NCBI GenBank assembly: GCA_963838735.1
Contig: CAWISG010000002.1
Span: 62,001-126,000, forward strand
Reading direction: 5' to 3'
From: Parerythrobacter_A sp963838735
GTDB lineage: Bacteria; Pseudomonadota; Alphaproteobacteria; Sphingomonadales; Sphingomonadaceae
DNA length: 64,000 bases
The position numbers and the translations under genes are program-made. The notes under the pieces are model-generated. The model was given only the letters and a program-made list of their open reading frames with translations. It was not told where the DNA came from and did not search any database. How positions within the stretch are numbered: position 1 is the stretch's first letter; each line of letters begins with the position of its first letter. This document shows, piece after piece, positions 53,166 through 62,295 of the stretch.

Positions 53166-53987
53166 ATGGACGAATCCAACTTTGCATCCCTTGGCCCGAT
53201 GCTGCTTGCCCGCAAGGGTGGCGCGAAGCCGGCCATGCGCCCGCAGCTCGGCCCGCTGAACGGCGGATCGCCGGACGGCGGTAAAAGCGATGCCGACGCG
53301 CTGGAAGATCTGGGCTGGAACGACATGGGCGAGGCCGACGAACGGCCCGCCAATGTCGTCAACCTGACACCCGAACCCGCAAACCCGGCAACCGATGCCG
53401 AAGCCGCGGAGCAGGCGTTGATCGCGCGCACCGAATTGTCCGAAGCCGCGCTCGATCCGCCGGTCGTCCCGTCCGACGTGCATCGCCAGCAGCGCGATAT
53501 TGCGGCGCGGATGGAAACAGACCGGCCGTCCGAACCCGCGCCGACCGCATCATTCGGCTCGCCTATTATGGCGAAACCGGCAAAGGTGCAGGCGCTGCCG
53601 CCTGTCATCGACGATGAATCGGAGGAAGAAGAAGAGGCGTTCTTGCCCGAAACCGCCGTGCCGGAAGCTGCACTTTCGCAGGAACCCCACTGGCTGCATT
53701 ATCGGGTCGAACCGGAAGGTAAGGCCGAACAGTCCGAGCTGGAAAGACCCGCAACCGTACAGGCCAGCGAACCAGCCCCCGAACCGGTCGTACGCCGTGC
53801 CGCGCGCGACCAGGGCAAGCGCGCCGCCTTTACCCTGCGTCTCGACCAGGATCGCCACCTCAAGCTGCGCCTTGCCGCAACCATGCGCAATCTGAGCGCG
53901 CAGCAGCTCGTCACGCAGGCGCTCGACCGCATGCTCGAGGACATGCCCGAACTTGAATCGCTCGCCGCGCAGATGGCGCGCCACTAG
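53166..53987 (+). CDS. Hypothetical protein with C-terminal ribbon-helix-helix-like domain
   Basis: A 273-residue protein. The first 200 or so residues are acidic, Pro/Glu/Ala-rich and probably disordered, with repeated Glu runs (DESEEEEEAF). The C-terminus (about residues 213-270) is compact: KRAAFTLRLDQDRHLKLRLA followed by LSAQQLVTQALDRMLEDMPE, which resembles an RHH fold with one strand and two helices. Such proteins often partner ParA ATPases as DNA-binding or adaptor factors. Located 24 bases after parA and 22 bases before the SPOR gene, in one operon. The RHH call is by pattern, moderate. Confidence 0.65.
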   Translation: MDESNFASLGPMLLARKGGAKPAMRPQLGPLNGGSPDGGKSDADALEDLGWNDMGEADERPANVVNLTPEPANPATDAEAAEQALIARTELSEAALDPPVVPSDVHRQQRDIAARMETDRPSEPAPTASFGSPIMAKPAKVQALPPVIDDESEEEEEAFLPETAVPEAALSQEPHWLHYRVEPEGKAEQSELERPATVQASEPAPEPVVRRAARDQGKRAAFTLRLDQDRHLKLRLAATMRNLSAQQLVTQALDRMLEDMPELESLAAQMARH

Positions 53988-54009
53988 GTCCATGAGAAGG
54001 AACCGAAGG

Positions 54010-55758
54010 ATGATCGACGTCCAAAAGAACCAGGCTTCGCGCAACCACGCCGTGATGCTCGCCGTCACCACCGCACTGGCCACGACGGTGCTGGCAGGCT
54101 GTTCCAGCAACGCCTCGCCGATGGTGAAGGCTACAGCGGGCAAGGTTCAGTCGGCCACTGCCGCCGCATCCGCTGACAACAGCGCGACGCCCGTTATCAT
54201 CGCGGCACAGGAAAACGCACTGGCCGCACCGCGCGATGCCGGTGCCCGTGCCGCTCTGGGCGCGCGTTATATGGAGGCGGGCCGCTTCGTCTCGGCGGCG
54301 GCCAGTTTCAAGGACGCCATCGACCTTGGCGACGATAGCGGGCGCACCGCATTGAGCTATGCACTGGCGCAGACAGCAGCGGGGAATCCCGCCACCGCGC
54401 GCACCGTGCTGGACGAGAACCGCAGCGCCATCGACGCCGCCGATCTCGGTCTCGCTCTGGCGCTTGCGGGGGACCCCGACCAAGGCGTCCACGTGCTCGG
54501 CAACGCGCTTCGCAACGGGGCAAACACCGCTAAAATGCGACAGAACCTTGCCTATGCCTACGCGCTTCAGGGCAATTGGCGCGCAGCGCGGCTGATGGTG
54601 GCCGAAGACGTGCCCGCCGATCAGGTCGGTGATCGCATTGGCGAATGGGCGCAGACAATTTCTCCCGGTCTCGAACAGCACCGCATCGCGCGTCTGCTGA
54701 ATGTCCCGCTGGTGAAGGATGCAGGTCGTCCTGCGATGCTGGCGTTGTCCGGCGCACCCTCGACGGCGGTAGCGGTTACGACCAAGCCGGTCGCTGGCGA
54801 ATTGCCCGCATTGGCGCCCGTATTGGCGAAAGCCGGTGCCGCACCGGTCATGGCACGCACGGCGTCCGTTCCGCAAAAAGTTTCCGCTCCCGCACCGGTT
54901 CCTGTGGCAGACGAGCCGTTTGCCGCTTCGCGCACGGTCTCGACGCAATACGCCTTGCCCGAACTGGCACCCGTCGGTGTCGGCCCAGCTGCGCCTGTTC
55001 GCACGGCCAGCGCGCTGGTTCCGGTCGATCCGACACCGAGCCGTCTTGCGTCGGCAACCGCTGCACCCGTTGCAAAGCCCACTGTCGCGCAGACGATTTC
55101 CGCACCTGCCGGTCCGGTAAAGACGGCTGGCCCGGCGAAATTCGCCGCATCGGAGCAGGCACCCATCGGCAGCGGTATCGCCACCGGCCCGCTCTCACGT
55201 CCTGCAAACATCCTGCCCGGAGCCAATGCGCCCAAGACGAAAGCGGCGGACCCGGCACCCGAGACTTTTGCGCAGGCATTCGCTGCGGCGATGCCCGCTT
55301 CGGGTTCGGCACCAATTCCGGCACCTGCTGCGCTTGAAAAGCTGGCCGGCGTCACTGCCAATTTTGTGACCAGCCCAGTGGTGCAGAACGTCGCCAAGAC
55401 GCCCGCGCGCACCGCCGCGGCAGCACCAAAACCGAAGCCCGAACCCGCTGCCGCTACGGCACAAAAAGGCCAGCATCTGGTCCAGCTCGGCAGCTTCACC
55501 AGCGAAGCGCAGGCCAAGCGTGCCTGGGGTGTTTATGCCAAGCAGTATCCGCAGCTAAAAGACTACGACATGGTCATCACCACGGCCAAGGTACGCGGCA
55601 AGACCTATTTCCGGGTATCGGCCGGGGGTTTCGCAAAAACCGATGCCCGCACGATGTGTTCGACGGTGAAGGCCAAGGGGCAGGGCTGTATCACCTGGGC
55701 TTCGGCCAAACCGCTACCCGGCAACACCACACGCGCGGCGCGATTGGCCAGCCGTTAG
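54010..55758 (+). CDS. SPOR-domain tetratricopeptide lipoprotein
   Basis: A 582-residue envelope protein. It starts at MIDVQKNQASRNHAV, with GAAGGA-type ribosome site, and carries a lipobox LAGC-SS. A TPR-like region of about 150 residues (RAALGARYMEAGRFVSAAAS, ADLGLALALAGDPDQGVHV) is followed by a long Ala/Pro/Thr/Val-rich linker (about 250 residues) and a C-terminal SPOR domain (HLVQLGSFTSEAQAKRAW). Probably tethers peptidoglycan at the septum to a lipid anchor. Last gene of the ParA-RHH-SPOR set. Related in design to the Sel1/SPOR protein transcribed the other way. Confidence 0.85.
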   Translation: MIDVQKNQASRNHAVMLAVTTALATTVLAGCSSNASPMVKATAGKVQSATAAASADNSATPVIIAAQENALAAPRDAGARAALGARYMEAGRFVSAAASFKDAIDLGDDSGRTALSYALAQTAAGNPATARTVLDENRSAIDAADLGLALALAGDPDQGVHVLGNALRNGANTAKMRQNLAYAYALQGNWRAARLMVAEDVPADQVGDRIGEWAQTISPGLEQHRIARLLNVPLVKDAGRPAMLALSGAPSTAVAVTTKPVAGELPALAPVLAKAGAAPVMARTASVPQKVSAPAPVPVADEPFAASRTVSTQYALPELAPVGVGPAAPVRTASALVPVDPTPSRLASATAAPVAKPTVAQTISAPAGPVKTAGPAKFAASEQAPIGSGIATGPLSRPANILPGANAPKTKAADPAPETFAQAFAAAMPASGSAPIPAPAALEKLAGVTANFVTSPVVQNVAKTPARTAAAAPKPKPEPAAATAQKGQHLVQLGSFTSEAQAKRAWGVYAKQYPQLKDYDMVITTAKVRGKTYFRVSAGGFAKTDARTMCSTVKAKGQGCITWASAKPLPGNTTRAARLASR

Positions 55759-56273
55759 TCTTCGCCATCGTCGCTCGCGCGACGCTTACGCTCGGTAATG
55801 GCGCGGCTGCGCTTGCGTCGTTCGCGTGCGGTAGACGTGGCCAGCCGGGTTTCCAGCAGGAAGAACGCCAGCCCCAGCGACAGTAGCGTCATCGTCAGGA
55901 TCCATGCGACCGCGACAGCCGTTCCGATCTGCGGGCGGATGAAGGCACTGACGAACAACAGGGCGACGACGGCGCAGATCGTTAATCCGGCCGCTGTGCT
56001 GAACGATACCGCGCGCTGGGCATATCGCTGCCGCTGGCGCAAGGCAGGCAGTTCTTCCCTTTCGCGGCCCGCCATGCCCTGGACGTCGGCGTTCTCGACA
56101 CCGGCGATCCGTTCGATCAGCCAAACCAGCCGCGCGTTCATCACATTCAGCATTGCGCCGATCCCCGCCAGCAAGAACACCGGCGCCAAACTCAGCTGCA
56201 CCATTTCCTGCACATGGGCGGTGTTGGACGTGCGGGCGATAAGTTCACCGGTGATGGATAGCGTCTCGATCAT
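55755..56273 (-). CDS. DUF2721 family membrane protein
   Basis: A 172-residue protein with an N-terminal helix (LSLAPVFLLAGIGAMLNVM), then a polar loop, then two further helices (LTICAVVALLFVSAFIR and AVAVAWILTMTLLSLGLAFFL) and a basic C-terminal tail rich in Arg and Lys. This is the layout of the DUF2721 family, whose role is unknown. It overlaps the der stop region by four bases (ATGA), so it is coupled to der. It also overlaps the SPOR gene tail to tail by four bases. Confidence 0.8.
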   Translation of the reverse strand: MIETLSITGELIARTSNTAHVQEMVQLSLAPVFLLAGIGAMLNVMNARLVWLIERIAGVENADVQGMAGREREELPALRQRQRYAQRAVSFSTAAGLTICAVVALLFVSAFIRPQIGTAVAVAWILTMTLLSLGLAFFLLETRLATSTARERRKRSRAITERKRRASDDGED

Positions 56274-57706
56274 TTCTTTTCGTCGAACGGGTTCTTTGCG
56301 CTTTTGAGCGTGACGCGCACCGGCACCGCGTCAAAGCCAAGTTCACGCCTGATACCGTTTACCAGATATCGCTCGTAACTCGTTGGTAACGCGTCCAGCC
56401 GGGTGCCGAACACCACGAAGCGCGGCGGGCGAGTGCCGACCTGCGTGATATAACGCAGCTTGATCCGACGACCCTTGGGCGCGGGCGGCGGGTTGGCTTC
56501 AAGTGCATCGTCGAACCAACGGTTCAGCGCAGCGGTAGGCACACGTTTGGACCAGCTGTCGCGGATTTCAAACGCTGCCTTCAGCATGGTGTCCACGCCC
56601 TTGCCGGTTTTGGCGCTGACCGCGAGCAGCGGTACGCCGCGCACCTGCGCAAGCCCCTCGTCCAGCGCGAACTTGATGCCGTTGAACAGGCGGCTGCTGT
56701 CCTTGGAGATATCCCACTTGTTGATGGCAATGACCAGCGCGCGCCCTTCCTGAAGGACGCGATCGGCAATCTTCAGATCCTGGTGCTCCAGCCCCAGCGT
56801 CGCGTCGAGCAGAAGCACCACCACCTCGGCGAAGTCCACGGCGCGCAAGCCATCCGCCACGCTCAGCTTCTCCAGCTTGTCCACCACCTTGGCGCGTTTG
56901 CGCATTCCGGCGGTGTCGATCAGGTGCACTTCGCGCACATCCCCCGTTTGCGGATCGGTCCATTCGTAATCGATGGCAATCGAGTCGCGGGTGATGCCCG
57001 CTTCGGGACCGGTCAGCAGGCGATCTTCGCCTAGCATCCGGTTAATAAGCGTGCTTTTGCCCGCATTGGGGCGCCCGACAATGGCGAGCTTCAGCGGGCC
57101 AAGCGGCGCATCTTGGTCCAATTCGGCCAGAGCGGCGGCGGCGGCGGCTTCCTGCGCCTCGGCAGCATCGACCTTGTCGCCGATGACGGGCCACAGTGCG
57201 GCGAACAGGTCGGCAATGCCTTCGCCGTGTTCAGCGGAAATCGGCACGGGTTCGCCGAAGCCCAACGCATAGCTTTCCAGAATGCCGGGTTCACTGGCGC
57301 GCCCTTCCACCTTGTTGGCGACTAGGATGATCGGCACCGATTGCGTGCGCAACCAGCGGGCGATTTCCTCGTCCATCGGCATTAGCCCGGCACGCGAATC
57401 GATCACGAACAGCACCGCATCGGCATCATGCAGGCTGACTTCGGTTTGCTTGCGCATCCGGCCGGGCAGGGTGGCAGCGTCGGCATCTTCCCAACCGGCG
57501 GTATCGACGGCGGTGAACCGCATGCCCGCCAATTCGGCCTCGCCCAGCCGCCGGTCGCGCGTCACGCCGGGCTGGTCGTCCACCAATGCCAGCTTCTTGC
57601 CGACCAGCCTGTTGAACAGGGTCGATTTGCCAACATTCGGGCGTCCCAGAATGATGACATGGGGAAGACTGGCGGGGGGAAGGTTCGGTGTCTGGGCAGG
57701 ATGCAT
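56270..57706 (-). CDS. der: Ribosome-assembly GTPase Der (EngA)
   Basis: Essential double GTPase for 50S assembly. 478 residues. First G domain: GRPNVGKSTLFNRLVG, DTAGWED, NKVEG. Second G domain: GRPNAGKSTLINRMLGEDR, DTAGMRKRAKV, NKWDISKDS. A C-terminal KH-like domain follows (TALNRWFDDALEANPPPAPK). The start is the ATG at 57706 (MHPAQTPNLPPAS); a longer start at 57754 overlaps the divergent CHAP gene. It is the first gene of a der-DUF2721 pair. Confidence 0.95.
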   Translation of the reverse strand: MHPAQTPNLPPASLPHVIILGRPNVGKSTLFNRLVGKKLALVDDQPGVTRDRRLGEAELAGMRFTAVDTAGWEDADAATLPGRMRKQTEVSLHDADAVLFVIDSRAGLMPMDEEIARWLRTQSVPIILVANKVEGRASEPGILESYALGFGEPVPISAEHGEGIADLFAALWPVIGDKVDAAEAQEAAAAAALAELDQDAPLGPLKLAIVGRPNAGKSTLINRMLGEDRLLTGPEAGITRDSIAIDYEWTDPQTGDVREVHLIDTAGMRKRAKVVDKLEKLSVADGLRAVDFAEVVVLLLDATLGLEHQDLKIADRVLQEGRALVIAINKWDISKDSSRLFNGIKFALDEGLAQVRGVPLLAVSAKTGKGVDTMLKAAFEIRDSWSKRVPTAALNRWFDDALEANPPPAPKGRRIKLRYITQVGTRPPRFVVFGTRLDALPTSYERYLVNGIRRELGFDAVPVRVTLKSAKNPFDEKK

Positions 57707-57809
57707 GATGCGCCGCAGGTGGGCGTTATCGTAGCCGATGGCAAGAATTGCCACGCAGACGAACTATGGTGAATTCGCGTTAACTGCGTCGGGCAGGGTG
57801 ACTGCAACT

Positions 57810-58547
57810 ATGTCGAGGGCATTGACCCTCGCCATGACGCGCACCATCGCCCTACTGGCATTTCTGCCACTGCTCACCGTCACAACCCCCGCCTCGGCTC
57901 GGGGTTCCCAGGTAATTTGGGATCAGGCGGAATTGCCTGCCTATCTACAATGCGTGCCCTATGCGCGCGAGACATCCGGTGTGCAGATCTATGGCGATGC
58001 GCATACCTGGTGGGACCAGGCCGATGGCCGTTACAGTCGTGGCAACCGTCCGAAGAAAGGCGCGGTCATGGCATTTGCGGCCAATGGTTCGATGCAGCTG
58101 GGCCATGTCGCCACGGTCAGCCGCGTGATCGACAAGCGCACCGTTCTGCTGGACCATGCCAATTGGTCGCCTATCAACGGGCGGCGCGGCCAAGTTGAAC
58201 GCGATGTGCGGGCGATCGATGTGTCGTCAGGCAATGACTGGAGCGAAGTGCGGGTGTGGTATGCACCGATTGGCGGCATAGGCACGACCGTTTGGCCGGT
58301 TCACGGCTTCATCTATGGCAAAGGCTACGCCCCGCGCACCACGCGCAGGCCGCACCGCATGGCGCACAATGCGCACCGTGCCGTTCGCGCATCGGTCTCG
58401 CCAAAATTCGCCAGCGCTTTCTCCGCACCCCGCGGATCGAAGACGCGCGCAAAGCATCGCAGTGCGCCAAACCCGGCACCGGTCGTTCGCACGGCGCGCA
58501 GCAGCGCACCCGATCCGCTGGACGCGGTCGTATCCCGCTACGAGTGA
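57810..58547 (+). CDS. CHAP-domain exported amidase/peptidase-like protein
   Basis: A 245-residue exported protein. Signal peptide MSRALTLAMTRTIALLAFLP ends near TPASA. The CHAP core has the catalytic Cys in LQCVPYARETSG, the His in LGHVATVSRV and the third polar residue in LDHANWSP. CHAP enzymes cleave peptidoglycan stem peptides or glutathionyl-spermidine. The C-terminal third is a basic, Arg/His/Ala-rich tail (TTRRPHRMAHNAHRAV), possibly disordered. Alternative starts at 57738 and 57834 exist. Divergent from der. Confidence 0.85.
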   Translation: MSRALTLAMTRTIALLAFLPLLTVTTPASARGSQVIWDQAELPAYLQCVPYARETSGVQIYGDAHTWWDQADGRYSRGNRPKKGAVMAFAANGSMQLGHVATVSRVIDKRTVLLDHANWSPINGRRGQVERDVRAIDVSSGNDWSEVRVWYAPIGGIGTTVWPVHGFIYGKGYAPRTTRRPHRMAHNAHRAVRASVSPKFASAFSAPRGSKTRAKHRSAPNPAPVVRTARSSAPDPLDAVVSRYE

Positions 58548-58551
58548 GTCG

Positions 58552-58881
58552 TTAGGATTTGGCGGAGGCGACGGGCGGGTTATCGCCCAGATCCTCGAAC
58601 CAGGCTTCGACTGCGCCGTTCAATTTAAGCGTCAACGGCTGGCCCTTACGGTCCATCGTCTTGCCCGCCTGCACGCGCACCCAGCTTTCGGAAATGCAGT
58701 ATTCCTCGATATCGCGGCGCTCGCGCCCCTTGAACCGGATGCCGACACCGCGTTGCAGGGTTTCGGCATCAAATTGCTCACTACGCGGATTAACCGACAG
58801 GTGATCGGGTGGCACGTCCACGGCCTTTGTCGCGGGCATGTCGGCGGATTCCGGTGAGGTGTTGTCAGATGTTTCGGTCAT
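58552..58881 (-). CDS. DUF3297 family protein
   Basis: A 109-residue cytosolic protein, starting at MTETSDNTSPESADM. After a short acidic N-terminus the family signature appears: DHLSVNPRSEQFDAETLQRG, VGIRFKGRERRDIEEYC, WVRVQAGKTMDRKGQPLTLK, LNGAVEAWFED. DUF3297 is a small glutathione-peroxidase-adjacent family in proteobacteria with no proven role. Tail-to-tail with the CHAP gene with four bases between the stops. Confidence 0.85.
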   Translation of the reverse strand: MTETSDNTSPESADMPATKAVDVPPDHLSVNPRSEQFDAETLQRGVGIRFKGRERRDIEEYCISESWVRVQAGKTMDRKGQPLTLKLNGAVEAWFEDLGDNPPVASAKS

Positions 58882-59026
58882 AGTCGGCGCAATTATCGGC
58901 AAGCGGATGCCAGTTCAAGCGCGGCCCGCATCACCGGGTGGCATTCGCCACTTGGAACGCTTGCCCTTTCGCGCATAGCGGACTAGGGGCGCGGGCTTCC
59001 TGTTTTAGTTGCGGGAACGAGTTCGC

Positions 59027-59111
59027 GCGGGCGTGGCGGAATTGGTAGACGCGCTGGTTTTAGGTACCAGTATCGCAAGATGTGGGGGTTCGAGTCCCTT
59101 CGCCCGCACCA
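59027..59111 (+). tRNA. tRNA-Leu (anticodon UAG)
   Basis: Acceptor GCGGGCG pairs with CGCCCGC; the D-arm contains GTGGCGGAATTGGTAGACGC. The anticodon stem CTGGT/ACCAG holds the loop TTTAGGT (anticodon TAG). A long variable arm (TATCGCAAGATGT region) and T-arm GGGGGTTCGAGTCCC follow. Discriminator A and CCA are encoded. Class II tRNA, consistent with leucine. Confidence 0.95.
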
Positions 59112-59203
59112 GTCCGTGCGCCGGTCGCTCCTGAACCCGTTTGCGCCACCCTGACCCTTCCCGGACCATCGGCCCGGCATAACGAAAAGATGCGAACAAA
59201 CCC

Positions 59204-60814
59204 ATGCAGATCAAAGAAACCACCAATGACGGGCTGAAGCGCGCCTACGAAGTAACCATCCCCGCCGCCGATATTACCGGCCGCGTCGATGCGGAAGTCA
59301 AGAAGATCGCGCCACAGGTCAAGATGCCCGGCTTCCGCCCTGGCAAGGTGCCCGCGAACCTGGTGCGTAAGATGCACGGCGAACAGCTGCATGCGCAGGC
59401 CGTGAACGACGTTATCCGCGAAAGTGTCGATGGCCTGATGGCGGAAAAGAAACTGCGCCCCGCGATGCAGCCCGCCATCGATCTGGAAGAGGGTTACGAG
59501 GAAGGCAAGGACGCCATCCTGAAGGTCGATCTGGAAATTCTGCCGCAGGTGGATGTGCCCGATACCGACGGCTTGAAGCTGGAACGGCTGACCGTACCGG
59601 TTGCCGACGAGGCGGTGGACGAGGCGCTGGCCAACGTCGCCGGGCAGCAGAAGACCTACAAGGATGCCGCCAAGTCGAAGAAGGCCGCCGATGGCGACCA
59701 GCTCATCATCGACTTCACGGGCTCCATCGAAGGCGAGGAATTCGAAGGCGGCAAGGCCGAGGACGCGCCGCTGGTGCTGGGCGCGGGCCAGTTCATTCCC
59801 GGTTTCGAAGAACAGCTGACCGGTGCCAAAACGGGCGACGAGAAGACCATCATTGTCACGTTCCCGGAAGATTATCCGGCGGAAAACCTGAAGGGGAAGG
59901 ATGCGCAGTTCGACATCGTCGTCAAGCAGGTGAAGGTCGAGGACGAGACCAAGCTCGACGACGCCTTTGCCGAATCGCTGGGCCTCGACAGTCTCGACAA
60001 GCTGAAGGAACTGCTGCGCGGACAGCTGGAGCAGGAAACCAACGGCCTGACCCGCACCCAGATGAAGCGTCAGCTGCTCGACCAGCTTGCCGCCGGCCAC
60101 GACTTCGCAGTGCCGGAAAAGATGGTGGAAGCGGAATTCGAACAGATCTGGCAGCAGCTCCAGGCCGAAGCAGCCAAGGACGACGATCCCGAAGCGGCGC
60201 AGAAGGAAATCGAGGCGGAGAAAGACGATTACCGCACCATTGCCGAACGGCGCGTGCGGTTGGGCCTGCTGCTGAGCGAAATCGGACAGGCGAACGGCGT
60301 CGAAGTGTCGCAGCAGGAAATGCAGATGTTGGTCCAGCAGGCAGCGCAGCAATATCGTGAGGAAGACCGCGAACGCTTTGTCCAGTATATCCAGAACGAA
60401 CCGATGGCCGCCGCACAGCTTCGTGCGCCTTTATATGAGGACAAGGTGGTCGATCATCTGTTCGAGAAGGCCGAGATCACCGAGCGCGAGGTAACGCGCG
60501 ACGAACTGGAAGCCGCAATCGAAGCGGATGAGGAAGCGCTAGAAGCGGCGGCGAAGAAAGCGAAGAAGCCGGCTGCGAAAAAAACCGCCGCGAAGAAGGC
60601 TCCGGCAAAGAAACCGGCTGCCAGAAAGCCGGCGGCCAAGGCCGAAGCGGACAAGCAGCCTGCCGCAAAAAATGCTCCCGCCAAGAAGGCGCCTGCCAAG
60701 GCTGCGGCGGCAAAAGCGCCTGCTGCGAAAAAGGCTTCTGCAAAGGCGTCCGGGGCTAAGAAGGCTACGACCATAAAAGCGCCTGCCAAGAAAGCTGCTA
60801 CCAAGGACAAGTAG
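59204..60814 (+). CDS. tig: Trigger factor with histone-H1-like C-terminal tail
   Basis: Ribosome-bound chaperone and prolyl isomerase, 536 residues. The N-terminal ribosome-binding domain has the signature GFRPGKVPANLV, the middle FKBP domain contains DQLIIDFTGSIEGEEFEGG, and the C-terminal helices hold LSEIGQANGVEVSQQE. The canonical part ends near residue 446. From there to the end (about 90 residues) the chain is Lys/Ala/Pro-rich, with repeats such as AKKPAAKK and APAKKAPAK, like eukaryotic histone H1 or bacterial Hc1 tails. It is followed by a strong terminator. Normal trigger factors have about 430-450 residues. Confidence 0.95.
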   Translation: MQIKETTNDGLKRAYEVTIPAADITGRVDAEVKKIAPQVKMPGFRPGKVPANLVRKMHGEQLHAQAVNDVIRESVDGLMAEKKLRPAMQPAIDLEEGYEEGKDAILKVDLEILPQVDVPDTDGLKLERLTVPVADEAVDEALANVAGQQKTYKDAAKSKKAADGDQLIIDFTGSIEGEEFEGGKAEDAPLVLGAGQFIPGFEEQLTGAKTGDEKTIIVTFPEDYPAENLKGKDAQFDIVVKQVKVEDETKLDDAFAESLGLDSLDKLKELLRGQLEQETNGLTRTQMKRQLLDQLAAGHDFAVPEKMVEAEFEQIWQQLQAEAAKDDDPEAAQKEIEAEKDDYRTIAERRVRLGLLLSEIGQANGVEVSQQEMQMLVQQAAQQYREEDRERFVQYIQNEPMAAAQLRAPLYEDKVVDHLFEKAEITEREVTRDELEAAIEADEEALEAAAKKAKKPAAKKTAAKKAPAKKPAARKPAAKAEADKQPAAKNAPAKKAPAKAAAAKAPAAKKASAKASGAKKATTIKAPAKKAATKDK

Positions 60815-60840
60815 TCCCGGCCGATACAATAAATCGAAAA

Positions 60841-60872
60841 GGGCGGTTCCCGTTACGGGGGCCGCCCTTTTT
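60841..60872 (+). terminator. Rho-independent terminator after tig
   Basis: GGGCGGTTCCCGT and ACGGGGGCCGCCC form a stem with two G-T wobbles around a very short loop, followed by TTTTTCG. Positioned 26 bases after the tig stop codon, between two convergent genes. Confidence 0.85.
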
Positions 60873-60876
60873 CGTG

Positions 60877-62208
60877 TCAGCGCTTCGTGTCGTTAGGCTC
60901 CGGCATCGGCGGTGCGAGCGATTGCATCGCGGGATCTTCCCCTGTGTGGATATGCGCGTCGCGATCCTCGACAAAGGCGATCAGCCGCCATGCTGTAATG
61001 CCGTGGACCACTATGGACACCAGGATCACAAAGCTGACCGTTGCCCATAGCACACCAAGATCGCCGAAATCGGCCTTGTTCTGACCGTAAGCAAGATAAT
61101 AAATCGATCCCATCCCGCGTATGCCGAGGAAGGCCACGGCGAATTTTCCGGGCCAGGGCAGGGGGCTGAACGCTTCGGCAAACAGGCCGGTAATAGGTCG
61201 GATCAGGAAGATCAGGGCAAGGCCGATGAGGGCCGCAGGCCAAGTAAGTGCGGACAGTACGCCATTGGCCAGCATTCCGCCAAAGCCCAGCAGCACGGCC
61301 ACCAGGACGATGTTCTCGATCTGGTCGATGAAATGGTGGCTACGAATGTGATAGCGGCTGGCATTCTCGCGTTGTCTCGCTGTCACGGCGGCAACAAAAA
61401 CCGCGATAAAGCCATAACCTTCCACAATTTCGGTTGCACCGTAAGCCAGCAAAAGCGTGCCGAGCACGATCAGACCCTCGCTGGTGGCATAGGCAGGGGG
61501 TTCGTCGTCTGCTTTCACCGGACCGTCGACTTCGCGTTCGAACACATACCATGCGCCGAACCGCCCGACGAGGTAGCCCATGACCCCGCCTGCGATGATA
61601 CGATATACGAAATCCACCGCGAACCATTCGATCGCCCAACCGCCGAAGCCGGTCATGCCGACCGCAGCAATAGCGAGATAAGTGAAGGGGAAGGCCAGCC
61701 CGTCATTCAGGCCCGCTTCCGTTGTCAGGCTGAAGCGTACATCGTGCCGCTGCTTGTCGCCTGGCGGTCCGACTTGCACGCTGCGCGCTAGCACCGGATC
61801 GGTCGGCGCCAGCGCCGCGCCAAGCAATACTGCGCTGGCTGGCGCAAGGCCCAATGCCCACCATCCCAAAAATGCAACCGCCGCGATAGTCATCGGCATG
61901 GCGAACAGCAGCAGCGGCCATATCTGCCGCCAATTGCGCCACGTCACCGGTCGGTCGATCGCGATACCCGCTGCCGCCAGCGAGGCGATCACGATAAATT
62001 CGGTGATATATTCCAGCCCGACCGCGTCGATGGCGTCGTTGGCCGGATTGATATCGGGCAGGCCGAGCGGCAGCGAAAACACCACATATCCAGCTGCGAC
62101 ATACAGCACCGGTAGCGGCAGAATGCTGCGCGCCAGCCGTTTCTCCAGTCCCACGCACAGCATCAGGGCAAGACCGAACAGGGCGAAGGCAAATATCCGT
62201 GCATCCAT
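60877..62208 (-). CDS. Cation:proton antiporter of the CPA1/NhaP family
   Basis: A 443-residue membrane protein with about 12 helices. The CPA1-type core is visible in LLGAALAPTDPVLARSVQVG, LTTEAGLNDGLAFPFTYLA (conserved Asn-Asp in the ion pathway) and LGIRGMGSIYYLAYG. The C-terminal tail is short and lacks a regulatory domain. Such proteins exchange Na+ or K+ for H+ and control pH or salt balance. It converges with tig. Start at the ATG 62208, divergent from the acyltransferase. Confidence 0.88.
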   Translation of the reverse strand: MDARIFAFALFGLALMLCVGLEKRLARSILPLPVLYVAAGYVVFSLPLGLPDINPANDAIDAVGLEYITEFIVIASLAAAGIAIDRPVTWRNWRQIWPLLLFAMPMTIAAVAFLGWWALGLAPASAVLLGAALAPTDPVLARSVQVGPPGDKQRHDVRFSLTTEAGLNDGLAFPFTYLAIAAVGMTGFGGWAIEWFAVDFVYRIIAGGVMGYLVGRFGAWYVFEREVDGPVKADDEPPAYATSEGLIVLGTLLLAYGATEIVEGYGFIAVFVAAVTARQRENASRYHIRSHHFIDQIENIVLVAVLLGFGGMLANGVLSALTWPAALIGLALIFLIRPITGLFAEAFSPLPWPGKFAVAFLGIRGMGSIYYLAYGQNKADFGDLGVLWATVSFVILVSIVVHGITAWRLIAFVEDRDAHIHTGEDPAMQSLAPPMPEPNDTKR

Positions 62209-62295
62209 ATTCGTGTCCTGCGCCTGACCGGGCCGGGGTGCAAGCGGCTGCGGCCCTAACCAGTCATTTATGGTTTGCGGTTAGGGAGCATTCGG

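Noticed and set aside
60454..60810. Minus-strand Ala/Phe-rich open frame opposite the trigger factor tail
   Set aside because: A shadow produced by the repetitive Lys/Ala codons of the tail; no start context and no similarity.
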